The notes below the pieces were generated by a model. That model did not search any database. It had not been told where the DNA came from and was given only the letters and a program-made list of their open reading frames with translations. The position numbers and the translations under genes were made by a program. Positions 7,326 to 18,099 of a stretch of DNA of 44,729 nucleotides are shown here, piece by piece. Numbering within the stretch: the stretch's first letter is position 1; the number at the start of each line of letters is the position of its first letter. The DNA comes from Phenylobacterium sp. (lineage in GTDB: Bacteria; Pseudomonadota; Alphaproteobacteria; Caulobacterales; Caulobacteraceae), in NCBI GenBank assembly GCA_028290945.1, contig JAQGIV010000042.1, positions 1 through 44,729 on the forward strand. Reading direction: 5' to 3'.

Positions 7326-8411
7326 ATGCGGTTCGCGCTCTCCGAAGACCAGCGGATGCTGCAGGACAGCCTGACCAAGGCGCTGGCGGAGGCCAGCCCG
7401 CTCGACCGCGTCCGCCGCTTCGCCGACGATCCCACCGACAAGGTCGCCGACGTCTGGCAGACGCTGGCCGAGTTCGGCCTGCCGGGCCTCGTCGTGCCGG
7501 AAGCCTACGGCGGCCTCGGGCTGTCGATGTTGGAGGCGGCGCTGGCGTCCGAGGCGCTGGGCGCGGCGGTGGCGCCGGTGGCCTTCCTGGGCGCGGTGCT
7601 GGCCCCGCTCGCCCTGATGCGCGGCGGGTCGGAGGCCCAGCGCGCGGAGTGGCTGCCGAAGCTGGCGGCCGGCGAGGTGCAGGCGGCCATCGCCATCGCC
7701 ATCGCCGAGCCGATCGCCGGCGCGCGCGACGGCGCCGGCCTCACCGCCGCCGCCGGCAAGCTCACCGGCAAGGCGCTGTTCGTGCCGGGCGGCATGGGCG
7801 CCGGGCTGATCGTGGCGGCGGATGCGACGGGCGGGCTGCACCTGGTGCGCGGCGACGCGCCGGGCCTGAGCCGCAGCCTGATGCCCACCATCGACGACAC
7901 ACGGCGGCTGGCCGAGCTGACCTTCGCCGAGACGCCGGCCGAGCCGCTCACCGCCAACGACGGCCTGACGACCTTGCGCGACGCGGCCTGGGTGATCCTG
8001 GCGGCCGACACCCTGGGCGCCGCCCAGGTCATGCTCGACAAGGCGGTGGCCTACGCCAAGGAACGCCGCCAGTTCGGCCGGGTGATCGGCTCGTTCCAGG
8101 CGGTGAAGCACCTCTGCGCCGAGATGGCCGCCGAACTGGAGCCGGCCCGGGCGCTGGTCTGGTACGCCGCCTACGCCTTCGACCATGCGCCGCAGGAGGC
8201 TTCGCTGATGGCCGCCCACGCCAAGGCCCATACCAGCGAGATCGGCCGCTTCATCGCCCGCACCTCGACGGAGGTGCACGGCGGCATCGGCATCACCGAC
8301 CTGCTGGGCCTGCACTTCTGGTTCAAGCGCATCGGCCAGAACCGCCAGCTGCTCGGCGGGCCGGAGAAGCTCCGCGAGATCGCCGCCCGCGTACAGGGCC
8401 TAGCCGCCTAG
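7326..8411 (+). CDS. Acyl-CoA dehydrogenase-like partner subunit
   Basis: This 361-residue protein keeps the acyl-CoA dehydrogenase fold, including the FAD-site segment RRQFGRVIGSFQAVKH and EVHGGIGITDLLGLHFWFKR. Its middle beta domain has lost the YxEPGxGSD flavin motif (it reads AIAEPIAGARDGAG), and the C-terminal GGxxxIQ segment is missing. It probably pairs with the product of the gene just upstream as a heterotetramer in which one subunit supplies catalysis and the other part of the FAD site. Its end overlaps the convergent amidase gene by 12 bases. The substrate is unknown. Confidence 0.85.
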   Translation: MRFALSEDQRMLQDSLTKALAEASPLDRVRRFADDPTDKVADVWQTLAEFGLPGLVVPEAYGGLGLSMLEAALASEALGAAVAPVAFLGAVLAPLALMRGGSEAQRAEWLPKLAAGEVQAAIAIAIAEPIAGARDGAGLTAAAGKLTGKALFVPGGMGAGLIVAADATGGLHLVRGDAPGLSRSLMPTIDDTRRLAELTFAETPAEPLTANDGLTTLRDAAWVILAADTLGAAQVMLDKAVAYAKERRQFGRVIGSFQAVKHLCAEMAAELEPARALVWYAAYAFDHAPQEASLMAAHAKAHTSEIGRFIARTSTEVHGGIGITDLLGLHFWFKRIGQNRQLLGGPEKLREIAARVQGLAA

Positions 8412-9947
8412 CGGCGCGACCTCGTAGCTGTAGGGGAGCTTGTAGCTGACCGCGTGGACACGCGGGTAGCGCTGCGCCCAGGGCAGAGCGGCCTCCAGCT
8501 CATAGGCCAGCTCGAACAGCATCCGCTCCTGCCCGGCGCGGGCCGAGACCATGGTCCCGACCGGCAGGCCGGCCTCGGTCTGGTAGAGCGGCACGCTCAT
8601 GGCCGGGGCGCCGGCGATGTTGTGCAGCGGCGTGTAGCCCACGTATTCCTTCAGCCGCGCCACCAGGGTGTCGAAGAGCACGCTCGGCCCCACCTCGCCG
8701 AGCCTCGGGGCCGGCGAGGACAGCACCGGCGAGATCACCACGTCGAACTGGTGGGAGGGGAACCAGGTGTCGTAGGCCAGGGCATCGGCCTCCAGCCGCT
8801 GCAGGGCGGCGGGCAGGGCCTCGGGCGGCGCCTTGCGGTACATCTCCAGCATGCCGAGGCTGAAGGGCTCCATCAGGCTTTCGTCCGGCGCGCGGCCGAA
8901 CGCCTTGGCCACCTCCGCGGCGTCCTGCGCGGCGCCGGCGGCCCAGAGCAGCAGGAAGTCGTCGATGAACCGGGCGCCGTCCTCGGGCCAATGGGCCGCC
9001 TCCACGTGGTGGCCGAGGCTCGCCAGCAGCTTGGCCGCGCTGTCGGTGGCGGCCGCCACCTCCGGCGTCGGGCCGTGGCCCATGCCGTTCTCCATCAGGA
9101 GGCCGACCCGCAGCCGCCGCTTCGAGGAGCCGGCGACCAGGCCCACCGGGGCGTAGCGGGCGCCGGGCGCGGCGTCCTCGGTGAGCGCAAACAGGGCCGC
9201 GGAATCGCGCACGCTGCGCGACAGCACATGGCGGGCGCTGAGGTCGGAGATCTTGGTGTCCTCGCGCGCGCCGATCATCCGCCCGCGCGACGGCTTCAGC
9301 CCGAACAGGCCGCAGTTGGAGGCCGGGATGCGGATCGAGCCGCCGCCGTCGCTGGCCTGGGCGACCGGCACGACGCCGGCGGCCACGGCCGCCGCCGCCC
9401 CGCCGGAGGAGCCGCCGGAGGACCGCGTCAGGTCCCAGGGATTGCGGGTGGCCCCGGTGGCCAAGGGCTCGGTGGTCGGGAGATAGCCGAACTCCGGCGT
9501 CGCCGACTTGCCGAGCGTGATCAGGCCCGCCCGGTCGAAGGCCGTGATGTAGGGCGTCTGGCTGGTCGCGGCGCCGCGCGGCAGGCCCGAGCGCGAGCCG
9601 GCGCGGGTCGGCAGGCCGGTGTAGTCCTCCAGGTCCTTGACCAGGAACGGCACGCCGCCGAACGGCCCGGCAGGCGGTCCGGCCTTGGCCTTGGCGAGCG
9701 CCCGGTCGAAGTCCGAGTTGACCATGAAGTTGAGCAGCGGCTGCAGGCCCTCGGCGCGGGCGATGGCGGCCTGCACCACCTCGGTGGGGCTCATCTCGCC
9801 GCGCTTGATGAGGGCGGCGGTCTCGGTGGCGTCGGGCCAGGCCGAGGCCGGGCCGGGCGCGGCAGGCTTCGGCGCGGCGTTGGCGGCCTGCACGGCGGCG
9901 AGCGCGAACGGAACGGCCGCGAGGCCGCGGCGCGTGATGCTGGTCAT
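8400..9947 (-). CDS. Exported amidase (amidase signature family)
   Basis: This 515-residue amidase hydrolyses a carboxamide bond. The Ser-cisSer-Lys triad is visible as K104 (FLVKDLEDY), Ser181 in SSGGSSGG and nucleophile Ser204 in DGGGSIRIPAS. Its N-terminus, ITRRGLAAVPFALAAVQAANA, looks like a Tat or Sec signal ending in an AxA site, so the enzyme is probably periplasmic. It resembles 6-aminohexanoate cyclic dimer hydrolase-type and peptide-amide-type enzymes; the substrate cannot be fixed. ATG 9947 has a strong AGGGGGG Shine-Dalgarno and avoids a longer version that would bury the signal. Confidence 0.87.
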   Translation of the reverse strand: MTSITRRGLAAVPFALAAVQAANAAPKPAAPGPASAWPDATETAALIKRGEMSPTEVVQAAIARAEGLQPLLNFMVNSDFDRALAKAKAGPPAGPFGGVPFLVKDLEDYTGLPTRAGSRSGLPRGAATSQTPYITAFDRAGLITLGKSATPEFGYLPTTEPLATGATRNPWDLTRSSGGSSGGAAAAVAAGVVPVAQASDGGGSIRIPASNCGLFGLKPSRGRMIGAREDTKISDLSARHVLSRSVRDSAALFALTEDAAPGARYAPVGLVAGSSKRRLRVGLLMENGMGHGPTPEVAAATDSAAKLLASLGHHVEAAHWPEDGARFIDDFLLLWAAGAAQDAAEVAKAFGRAPDESLMEPFSLGMLEMYRKAPPEALPAALQRLEADALAYDTWFPSHQFDVVISPVLSSPAPRLGEVGPSVLFDTLVARLKEYVGYTPLHNIAGAPAMSVPLYQTEAGLPVGTMVSARAGQERMLFELAYELEAALPWAQRYPRVHAVSYKLPYSYEVAPLGG

Positions 9948-10034
9948 GGACGTCCCCCCTGGGACTCGCAGCTTGGCCTTCAAACCGGCCGATGTGCAAT
10001 GGCTAGACCCAGGGTCAGGATGTCCCGGCGGGCG

Positions 10035-10223
10035 TCAGCTCCGCGCGGCGTGCTCGGGTTTCCCCTTGCGCTTGGTGGAGGCCATCTTCTCGAGCTCCTT
10101 CTCGCTCATCGAGGAGGCCATGCCCCTGGAGGCGCCCTTCAGCTTCGACTTGGGCGTGTCGCCGCGTTTGGCCGACAGCGCGGCGCCGGCGGCTTTCTGC
10201 TGGGCCTTGGACTTGGCAGGCAT
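10035..10223 (-). CDS. DUF3008-family small basic protein
   Basis: This 62-residue Lys-rich protein matches the DUF3008 pattern from end to end: MPAKSKAQQKAAGAALSAKR, then SKLKGASRGM and the closing TKRKGKPEH. The family is common in alphaproteobacteria and its function is unknown; the high positive charge suggests nucleic-acid or ribosome contact, which is only a guess. GGGAGA lies at a good distance from the ATG. It is a single gene divergent from the carboxylesterase. Confidence 0.85.
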   Translation of the reverse strand: MPAKSKAQQKAAGAALSAKRGDTPKSKLKGASRGMASSMSEKELEKMASTKRKGKPEHAARS

Positions 10224-10340
10224 CGGATATCTCCCTGTTGGACGTCCTCACGAACCCGCAAGCCCGGGCCTGGGTTCACGCGCCGTTGTCAGGGCCGCCC
10301 GCGGATGATGGGATGGGCCAAATCGGGGGAGGGCGTGGTC

Positions 10341-11996
10341 ATGGCTTCGCAGAAGGACGGCGTCGCGCGGCGGGGATTGCTCACCGCCGCGGGCATGGGC
10401 GGATGGCTGGCCGTCGCGCCGCGGGTCGAGGCGAAGCCCGGCGGCAGCGCGGGCGCGGCCCGGCTCACCACGCCGCCGGAAGCGATTGTCGAGACCCGCT
10501 CGGGCAAGGTGCGCGGCGCGGTGCGCGACGGCGTCTTCACCTGGAAGGGCATCCCCTATGCGAAGGACGCCGGCGGCGCGGGCCGTTTCCTGCCGCCGCA
10601 GCCGGTGGCGAGCTGGACCGGCGTGCGCTCGGCCCTCTCCTATGGGCCGGTCTGCCCGCAGGTGGATCGCGCCGGCTGGAAGAGCGACGAGAACGCCTTC
10701 GTCTACGACTGGGACGATGGCTACCAGGGCGAGGACTGCCTGCGCCTGAACGTCTGGTCGCGCGGGGTGACCGGACCGGCGCGGCCGGTGATGGTGTGGA
10801 TCCACGGCGGCGGCTACGAGGCGGGTTCCTCCCAGGAGCTGCCGGCCTATGACGGGGCGCGGCTCGCGAAGCGCGGCGACGTGGTGTTCGTCTCGGTGAA
10901 CCACCGGCTGGGCGCGTTCGGCTTTCTCGACCTCTCGGGCCTGGGCGATCCCCGCTACGCGACGTCCGGCAACGCCGGCATGCTCGACCTGGTGGCGGCG
11001 CTGCAATGGGTGCGTGGCAATATCGCCGCGTTCGGCGGCGATCCCGGCAACGTCACCATCTTCGGCCAGTCCGGCGGCGGGGCGAAGGTCTCCAACCTGA
11101 TGGGCATGCCGCTGGCCAAGGGCCTGTTCCACAAGGCCATCGTCGAGAGCGGCAGCCTGCTGAAGATCGCCGAGCCCGCGCAGTCGCGCCGGCTGGCGGC
11201 GGCGGTGATCAAGCGCCTGGACCTGGCGCCCGGCGACCTCGGCAAGCTGCAGGAAGTCCCGGCCGCCGCCCTGGCGCGGGCCGGCGAGGCGGCCAAGCAG
11301 GACATGCCCAAGGATCCGCCCGGCGGCATCAACCTGATCTGGCAGCCGACCGTGGACGGCTCCGCGATCCCCGTGCAGCCCTGGGGCGCCGCCCCGCCGG
11401 CCATGTCGGCGCATGTGCCGCTGCTGGTCGGCTCCAACCTCAACGAATATTCGCCGAGCCTCGGCAACCCCGCCTACGAGCAGATGGGCGAAGCCCAGGC
11501 CAGGACAACCGCCGCCATCGCCGCCGGCGCCTCGGAGAAGACCTGGGCCGCCTACCGCGCCGCCCACCCCAAGGCCAAACCCGTCGAGGTGCTGTCGATC
11601 CTGGTCTCCAGCCTGTTCCGCGTGCCGTGCGTGCGCCAGGCCCAGCAGAAGGGCCGGCAGGCGGGGGCAGGGACCTGGCTCTACCGCTTTGACTATAACC
11701 CGGCGACGGTGCTGGACGGCCGGGTGCGCGCCTTCCACTGCGCCGAGATGGCCTATGCCTTCGACAACGTCGACCGCTGCCTGAACGCCACCGGCGGGAC
11801 GGCGGAGGCCCGGGTGCTGTCGGCGAAGATGTCCGACGCCTGGATCGCCTTCGCGCGGCATGGCGACCCCAACCATCCCGGCCTGCCCCACTGGCCGAAG
11901 GTCACGCCGGCCGCCACGCCCAACATGCTGTTCGACAAGGCCTGCCGAGTCGTCGAAGACCCCGACAGGGCCGAGCGGGCGACGCTGGGCGGCTGA
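10341..11996 (+). CDS. Tat-exported type-B carboxylesterase
   Basis: This 551-residue alpha/beta hydrolase belongs to the carboxylesterase type B family. The N-terminus carries a twin-arginine signal ([19 protein letters not shown]10 and R11). The oxyanion motif is HGGG at 155-158 and the nucleophile is Ser244 in FGQSGGG, a variant of the usual GESAGG. The acid is likely the Glu in SNLNEYSP and the base the His in [11 protein letters not shown]. It would hydrolyse esters in the periplasm. The ATG follows a strong GGGGGAGGG site. The frmA gene begins 14 bases downstream, so the two are probably cotranscribed. Confidence 0.9.
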   Translation: MASQKDGVARRGLLTAAGMGGWLAVAPRVEAKPGGSAGAARLTTPPEAIVETRSGKVRGAVRDGVFTWKGIPYAKDAGGAGRFLPPQPVASWTGVRSALSYGPVCPQVDRAGWKSDENAFVYDWDDGYQGEDCLRLNVWSRGVTGPARPVMVWIHGGGYEAGSSQELPAYDGARLAKRGDVVFVSVNHRLGAFGFLDLSGLGDPRYATSGNAGMLDLVAALQWVRGNIAAFGGDPGNVTIFGQSGGGAKVSNLMGMPLAKGLFHKAIVESGSLLKIAEPAQSRRLAAAVIKRLDLAPGDLGKLQEVPAAALARAGEAAKQDMPKDPPGGINLIWQPTVDGSAIPVQPWGAAPPAMSAHVPLLVGSNLNEYSPSLGNPAYEQMGEAQARTTAAIAAGASEKTWAAYRAAHPKAKPVEVLSILVSSLFRVPCVRQAQQKGRQAGAGTWLYRFDYNPATVLDGRVRAFHCAEMAYAFDNVDRCLNATGGTAEARVLSAKMSDAWIAFARHGDPNHPGLPHWPKVTPAATPNMLFDKACRVVEDPDRAERATLGG

Positions 11997-12010
11997 TCGA
12001 GGAACTCCCC

Positions 12011-13116
<1,106 letters not shown>

Positions 13117-13120
<4 letters not shown>

Positions 13121-14643
13121 CCGAGCGAGGTCACCACCCGGCGGCCGGCCGCGTCGCGGACGCAGGCGATTTCGGCGCCCAGCGGGTCGTGGGCGATCAT
13201 CTGCTCGACGAGGCCCGCATCCTCCACCGTCGCCACGAACCGCTCGCCGGCGGCGGTGCGGCCGATGACGACCCCGGCGGGCGCCTCGCGGCCATAGTCG
13301 ATGGTGTAGGTCTCCACCGTGCCGGTGAGCGCCGCCTCGGGCGCTGACGGCGGCGCGGGCCAGGCCTCGATGTCGGCCTGCAGGCCGGCGCTGTCGAAGC
13401 CCCGCCACTCGGCCGGGGCGGTCGAATAGACGCCCACCGAATATTTCGACAGGAAGCCGCCGTTGGCGCCCACGAAGCCGTAGGCGCCGGGGGCCTCGCG
13501 CAGCGCGCGAACCATGCTGGCGATGGCGTGCATCGAGTAGTTGTTGCCGGCCCCGCCGAAGAACGGCAGGCCGCCGGTGACGGTCAGCGGGCGCGGGTCG
13601 TGGGCGGCGATCCCCAGTTCGTCGCGCACGTCGAACACCGCCACGGGGAAGCAGGAATAGAGGTCGAACAACGCCACCTCGTCAGCGCTGACCCCCGCCA
13701 GCTGCAAGGCCCGGCGGCCGGCCAGGCCCGCGGCCGGATAGGCGGCGAGGTCGGCGCGCGCCAGCGGCATCCGCTCGGCCACGTCCGCGCCGCCGTGCAG
13801 ATAGATCCAGCGGTCTTCGGGCACGCCAAGTTCGCGGGCCTTGGCCACCGAGGCGACGATCACGGCCGCCCCCTGGTTGGCCTGGTCGCGGGCCACCATG
13901 CGACGCGGGAAGGGGTCGGCGACCAGCCGGTTGCGCGCGGTGACGGTGGCCAGCTCCTCGGGCGTGAACACCTCGCGGCTCATGGCGTGGGGATTGCCGT
14001 GCGCGACCTTGGTGAACGGCGCGAACAGGCGGCCCATCTCCAGGGCGTATTCGGCGCGGCCCAGGCTGCGCTGGGCGCGGCGGGCGTTCTCGTAGAGGGC
14101 GTAGATCTGGATCGGCGTGCGAGCGCCGTGCGCCGCCAGCTCCGGCTCGGAGAGGCGGGGTCCGAAGCCGCGGTCCTCCAGCTCGCCGCCGACGGCCTCG
14201 GCCCAGTCGCGGGTCTCGCCACGGCTCATCAGGTGGCGCACCGTCGAGATCGCCTCCGATCCACAGATCATGGCGACCCCCAGCTCGCCGCGGCCGATGG
14301 CGTTGGCCAGCTCGTTGACCAGGTGCTGTGGCCCCTGGCCGCCCACCGGCTCCAGGATCGCCCGGGCCGGGTCGGCGCCGATGCGCCGCGCCACCGCACG
14401 CGGGAAATTGTCCGACCGGCCGAACGGCGGGATGGCGCGCGGGCCGGAGACCTCGAACTGGCGGATGGCGGCGATCAGCTGGATGGCCTGCGCCAGCCCG
14501 GCCGAGCCGCCGGCGTCCTCGATCGCCGCCTTGGCCGCGCGCGCCGCCAGCTCCACCGGCGACAGCGCCTGATAGTCGGCCGCGTCGATCCGCTCCGACG
14601 TCTCGCCGACCCCGATGATGACCGGCGTCAAATCCCCCGCCAC
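13117..14643 (-). CDS. Thiolase-like protein lacking catalytic residues
   Basis: This 508-residue protein has the thiolase fold over about 390 residues plus an extra C-terminal domain of about 110 residues, from [18 protein letters not shown] onward, which looks like a small beta-barrel. All three thiolase active-site positions are lost: the nucleophile loop reads [10 protein letters not shown] with no Cys, the GHP loop reads FFGGAGNN, and the second Cys loop reads GANGGFLS. This matches mycobacterial thiolase-like type 1 (TLP1/SCP2-like) proteins, whose extra domain is an OB fold. It may bind acyl-CoA or lipid rather than cleave it. The start is GTG with GGGAG upstream. Confidence 0.82.
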
Positions 14644-14831
14644 GCTGAACTCCCCACGCTCTCGAACCGCGGGACCCTAGCGCCCTGCCGCCGCGGCGGC
14701 CTAGCCCGGTTTTCGCCGTCCGCCGGCGCGCCCATCTCTCATATCTGTAAGGGAACTGTCCGGCGCCTGCGGGGGTTACGGCCAAGGTTGGAGTCAGCCG
14801 AACGGCTCACCCCACGGTGCGGGAGACAGAC

Positions 14832-16553
14832 ATGCCTTCTTGTTCGCCGCGCGTACCCCTTGGACTGAGTATCCTGATCGCCCTGTCGCTGGGCGCCGCC
14901 GCCGGCGCGGAGGCCAAGACCCCGCGCCACGCGCGTCACGCGCCAAGCGTCCATCGGGCGCCCGCCGACGCGGAGCTTCGCGACCAGGTGAGGGTCCTGC
15001 AGGCCCAGGTGGCCGCCCTGCAGACCTGGCATGACGCCGACGCCGCCAGCCACGCCCAGGCCGACCGGCAGATCGCCCAGCTTCGCGACCAGCTGGCCCG
15101 CGCGGACGCTCGCGCGGAAGCGGCGAACGCGGCGGTGGAAGCCCAGATCAAGACCATCCCCAGCCAGGTGCAGACCGCTGCGGCGGCCGCGGCGCCGCGG
15201 TCCGACGTGCTCCGCTACAAGGGCGTGACCATCACCCCCAGCGCCTTCCTGGCCGCGGAAGGCATCTACCGGTCGCGGAACGAGGGCGCCGACGTCGCAT
15301 CGTCCTTCGCCTCGATCCCGTTCGCCAACACTGCGGCCGGCCACACCCGGGAGCTGCGCGGCACGGCCCGCCAGACGCGGCTGGCGCTGCTGCTGCAGGG
15401 CGACGCCAACCCCAACACCCACGCGGCCTTCTATGGCGAGTTCGACTTCCAGGCCGCCGGGCAGACGGCCAATCCGCGCGAGAGCAATTCCTTCAGTCCG
15501 CGCATCCGCAACCTCTATGGCACCGTCGACTGGGACAACCTGGGCCTGGAACTGCTGGCCGGGCAGAACTGGTCGCTGCTGACCACCAACACCAAGGGCA
15601 TCACGCCGCGCACCGAGGCGCCGCCACCGACCATCGACGCACAGTATGTCCCGGGCTTCAGCTGGACCCGGCAGCCGCAGATCCGGCTGGTCAAGAACTG
15701 GAACAAGCAGGTCTGGCTGGCCCTCTCCCTGGAGAGCCCGCAGACCAGCTTCGCGGCCGCGCCCACCGGGGTCGCCCTGACGGCGCCCGGCGTCACCGCC
15801 ATCACCGCCGCGCCGGGCACGGCCGGCTTCGACATCGCCAACAGCCTGTCCTTCAACCGCTATCCCGACGTGATCGCCAAGCTGGCCTATGAGCCGGCCA
15901 TCTGGGCCGACCACCCGCTGCACGTCGAGCTCTACGGCCTGTTGCGGTCCTACTACGACCGGGTGGCCTATACCGCCGCCAACCCGTTCGGCATCAGTCC
16001 CGGCAGCGCCAACACCAGCGCCTCGGGCGGCGGGGTCGGCGGCGGCCTGATCTTCACCGCCGTCCCCAAGCGGCTGGATGTCCAGGCCTCGTTCATGACC
16101 GGGCGCGGCATCGGGCGCTACGGGTCCGGCCAGCTGCCGGACGCAGTCATCCAGCCCAACGGCCGCCCGGCGCCGATCCCCGAGACTATGTTCCTGGCCG
16201 GCGCCACCCTGCACGCCACCCCCGCGCTCGATCTCTATGCGTTCGGCGGTCAGGAGCGGCAACGCGCCAGGACGTTCAGCGTCGCGGGCAGCAGCACGGC
16301 CTATGGCTTCGGCAATCCCGCCGCCAATCTCTCCGGCTGCGACGTGGAGGGCGGGACCTGCGTCCCCAACCTGCGCCAGATCTGGCAGATCTCCGTCGGC
16401 ATGTGGGACAAGGCCTACCAGGGCGACTTCGGCCAGCTCCGGGTGGGGCTGCAGTATTCGCACACCAGCCTGACGGCCTTCTCCGGCGTGGGCGGCCAGC
16501 CGACCACCTCCGACGACATGGTCTTCACGAGCTTCCGGTACTACCCGTTCTGA
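14832..16553 (+). CDS. Outer-membrane porin with N-terminal coiled coil
   Basis: This 573-residue exported protein has a signal peptide (LSILIALSLGAAAGAEA), then a helical coiled-coil region at about residues 45-115 rich in Ala, Gln and Arg (ELRDQVRVLQAQVAALQ). A beta-barrel follows, with alternating strands and a closing aromatic residue (FTSFRYYPF), the BamA recognition signal. This is the build of Caulobacter/Sphingomonad porins in which the coiled coil anchors the barrel to the peptidoglycan. The solute is unknown. ATG 14832, six bases after GGGAGA, is preferred over GTG 14817. It is divergent from the thiolase-like gene. Confidence 0.85.
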   Translation: MPSCSPRVPLGLSILIALSLGAAAGAEAKTPRHARHAPSVHRAPADAELRDQVRVLQAQVAALQTWHDADAASHAQADRQIAQLRDQLARADARAEAANAAVEAQIKTIPSQVQTAAAAAAPRSDVLRYKGVTITPSAFLAAEGIYRSRNEGADVASSFASIPFANTAAGHTRELRGTARQTRLALLLQGDANPNTHAAFYGEFDFQAAGQTANPRESNSFSPRIRNLYGTVDWDNLGLELLAGQNWSLLTTNTKGITPRTEAPPPTIDAQYVPGFSWTRQPQIRLVKNWNKQVWLALSLESPQTSFAAAPTGVALTAPGVTAITAAPGTAGFDIANSLSFNRYPDVIAKLAYEPAIWADHPLHVELYGLLRSYYDRVAYTAANPFGISPGSANTSASGGGVGGGLIFTAVPKRLDVQASFMTGRGIGRYGSGQLPDAVIQPNGRPAPIPETMFLAGATLHATPALDLYAFGGQERQRARTFSVAGSSTAYGFGNPAANLSGCDVEGGTCVPNLRQIWQISVGMWDKAYQGDFGQLRVGLQYSHTSLTAFSGVGGQPTTSDDMVFTSFRYYPF

Positions 16554-16645
16554 CGAAGCTCTCGCTGAAGCCGGCGAAGTCGCGGAAGATGGCCTCGCGG
16601 CCTGCCGGACGCACGCCTGCTCGACCTGAACGAATCGAAGCCAGC

Positions 16646-17470
16646 ATGAGCCCTCGCCAGTTCGACCCCGCATCCTTGGCGCCGGTCAGCCGCCCGGTGG
16701 CGGTCTCGCGATTTGGCGCCCATGGCGCGGCGCCCGATCGCCGTGAGGTCGCGGAGGAGACGCCCGTCGCCCTGGTGCACGACGGCTCGACCACGGCGGT
16801 GATGATGGCCACGCCGGCCGATCTGGAAGACTTCGCCCTGGGCTTCAGCCTGACCGAGGGGATCGTCGCCGAGCCTTCGGAGATCGACAGCCTGGAGGTC
16901 GTCGAGACCGAGCTCGGCATCGAGGTGCGGATGTGGCTGGCGCGGCCGCGCGCCCAGATGCTGGCCAGCCGGCGGCGCCATCTCGCCGGACCGACCGGCT
17001 GCGGGCTGTGCGGCATCGACAGCCTGGGCGAGGCGATGCGCGCCGCGCCCAAGGTCGCCGACGGCCAGCGGATTTCGCCGGACGAGATCGGCGCGGCGCT
17101 GGAGGCCCTGCCGGGGCTGCAGACCCTGGGCGCCGCGACGCGGGCGGTGCATGCGGCGGCCTGGTGGGCGAGGGCCGGCGGCTTCACCTGCCTGCGCGAG
17201 GACGTCGGCCGGCACAATGCGCTGGACAAGCTGGTCGGCGCCCTGGGGGCCTCAGGGACGCCCAGGCCCGACGGCGCGCTCTTCCTGACCAGTCGGATCT
17301 CCGTGGAAATGGTGCAGAAGGCCGCGGTGCTGGGCGCCCAGGTGCTGGTCGCGGTGTCGGCGCCGACTGCGCTGGCGATCCGGGTGGCGGAACAGGCCGA
17401 GATCACGCTGGTCGGCGTGGCGCGGCGCGACGGCTTCGAGGTCTTCACGCGGCCGGACCGGATCGGCTGA
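16646..17470 (+). CDS. fdhD: Formate dehydrogenase accessory sulfurtransferase FdhD
   Basis: This 274-residue protein passes sulfur from a cysteine desulfurase to the bis-MGD molybdenum cofactor so that formate dehydrogenase becomes active. The CxxC sulfur-carrying pair is C119 and C122 in GPTGCGLCGIDSL. Other family motifs are EETPVALVHDG, LEDFALGFSLTEGI and FTCLREDVGRHNALDK, and the end (ALAIRVAEQAEITLVG) is complete. No formate dehydrogenase subunit is in the window. The ATG is chosen at the point where family similarity begins; no strong ribosome site is seen. The convergent neighbour mobA serves the same cofactor. Confidence 0.93.
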   Translation: MSPRQFDPASLAPVSRPVAVSRFGAHGAAPDRREVAEETPVALVHDGSTTAVMMATPADLEDFALGFSLTEGIVAEPSEIDSLEVVETELGIEVRMWLARPRAQMLASRRRHLAGPTGCGLCGIDSLGEAMRAAPKVADGQRISPDEIGAALEALPGLQTLGAATRAVHAAAWWARAGGFTCLREDVGRHNALDKLVGALGASGTPRPDGALFLTSRISVEMVQKAAVLGAQVLVAVSAPTALAIRVAEQAEITLVGVARRDGFEVFTRPDRIG

Positions 17471-17484
17471 CGCGGGCCGGAGAC

Positions 17485-18030
17485 TCAGCCGCGAGGCTTG
17501 GGGTCGCCGAGCAGGCCCAGGCGTTCCTGCGGGGTGTTGGCTCCCCTCAGCCGCGGTCTCGCCGCGTCGTCGCAGGGCAGCACCGCAAGCCGCGCGGCCT
17601 CGACCAGCCGCTTCAGCGGCCAGTTGGCCCGGATGTCGCTGGGGATGGCGGCAAGCTCGATGACCATCGGCAGCGGCAGGCCGTCGTAGGCGCCGCCGGG
17701 CTCGGGTGTCACCAGCAGCGGCGCCAGGTCTGAGGCCAGCAGGGTCGGGGCGTCGACCGCCAGGATGAGCGCCCGATCATAGCCGTCGGCCCGCAGCCGC
17801 TGGGCCGCGGCGAGGATGCCGCCGCAGGGACCCTCGCCCGGCGTCGCGTCGAGCACGGCCGGCAAGCCGTGATCGGCGCCGGCGGTCAGCACCATCTCGA
17901 TCCCAAGGCCGTGGGAAAGGGCCGCCAGCCGCTCGACGGCGGAGACGCCATGCCAATCCAGGCGGGCCTTGTCGGCCCCCATCCGCGATGATGACCCGCC
18001 GCAGAGAATGACGGCGGCCGTGCGCTCCAA
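17485..18030 (-). CDS. mobA: Molybdenum cofactor guanylyltransferase
   Basis: This 181-residue protein transfers GMP from GTP to molybdopterin to make MGD. The nucleotide-binding N-terminus LCGGSSSRMGADKARLDW fits the family pattern, and AVDAPTLLASDLAPLL matches the metal-site region, where Asp binds magnesium. The product is slightly shorter than E. coli MobA (about 194 residues). The start is TTG (18030), just ahead of the nucleotide motif. It ends 14 bases from the end of fdhD on the other strand, so the two cofactor genes are convergent rather than an operon. Confidence 0.88.
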   Translation of the reverse strand: MERTAAVILCGGSSSRMGADKARLDWHGVSAVERLAALSHGLGIEMVLTAGADHGLPAVLDATPGEGPCGGILAAAQRLRADGYDRALILAVDAPTLLASDLAPLLVTPEPGGAYDGLPLPMVIELAAIPSDIRANWPLKRLVEAARLAVLPCDDAARPRLRGANTPQERLGLLGDPKPRG

Positions 18031-18099
18031 GGTCGGCCTCCGCCGTCAGCCCAGCCCATTGCGAACCGGAAAACCTCCGTCGGCAAGCGGTGTCGACCG

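Noticed and set aside
8454..11996. A long plus-strand frame that would extend the carboxylesterase by about 630 residues
   Set aside because: The extra part is antisense to the amidase and DUF3008 genes. The Tat signal and ribosome site at 10341 fix the real start.
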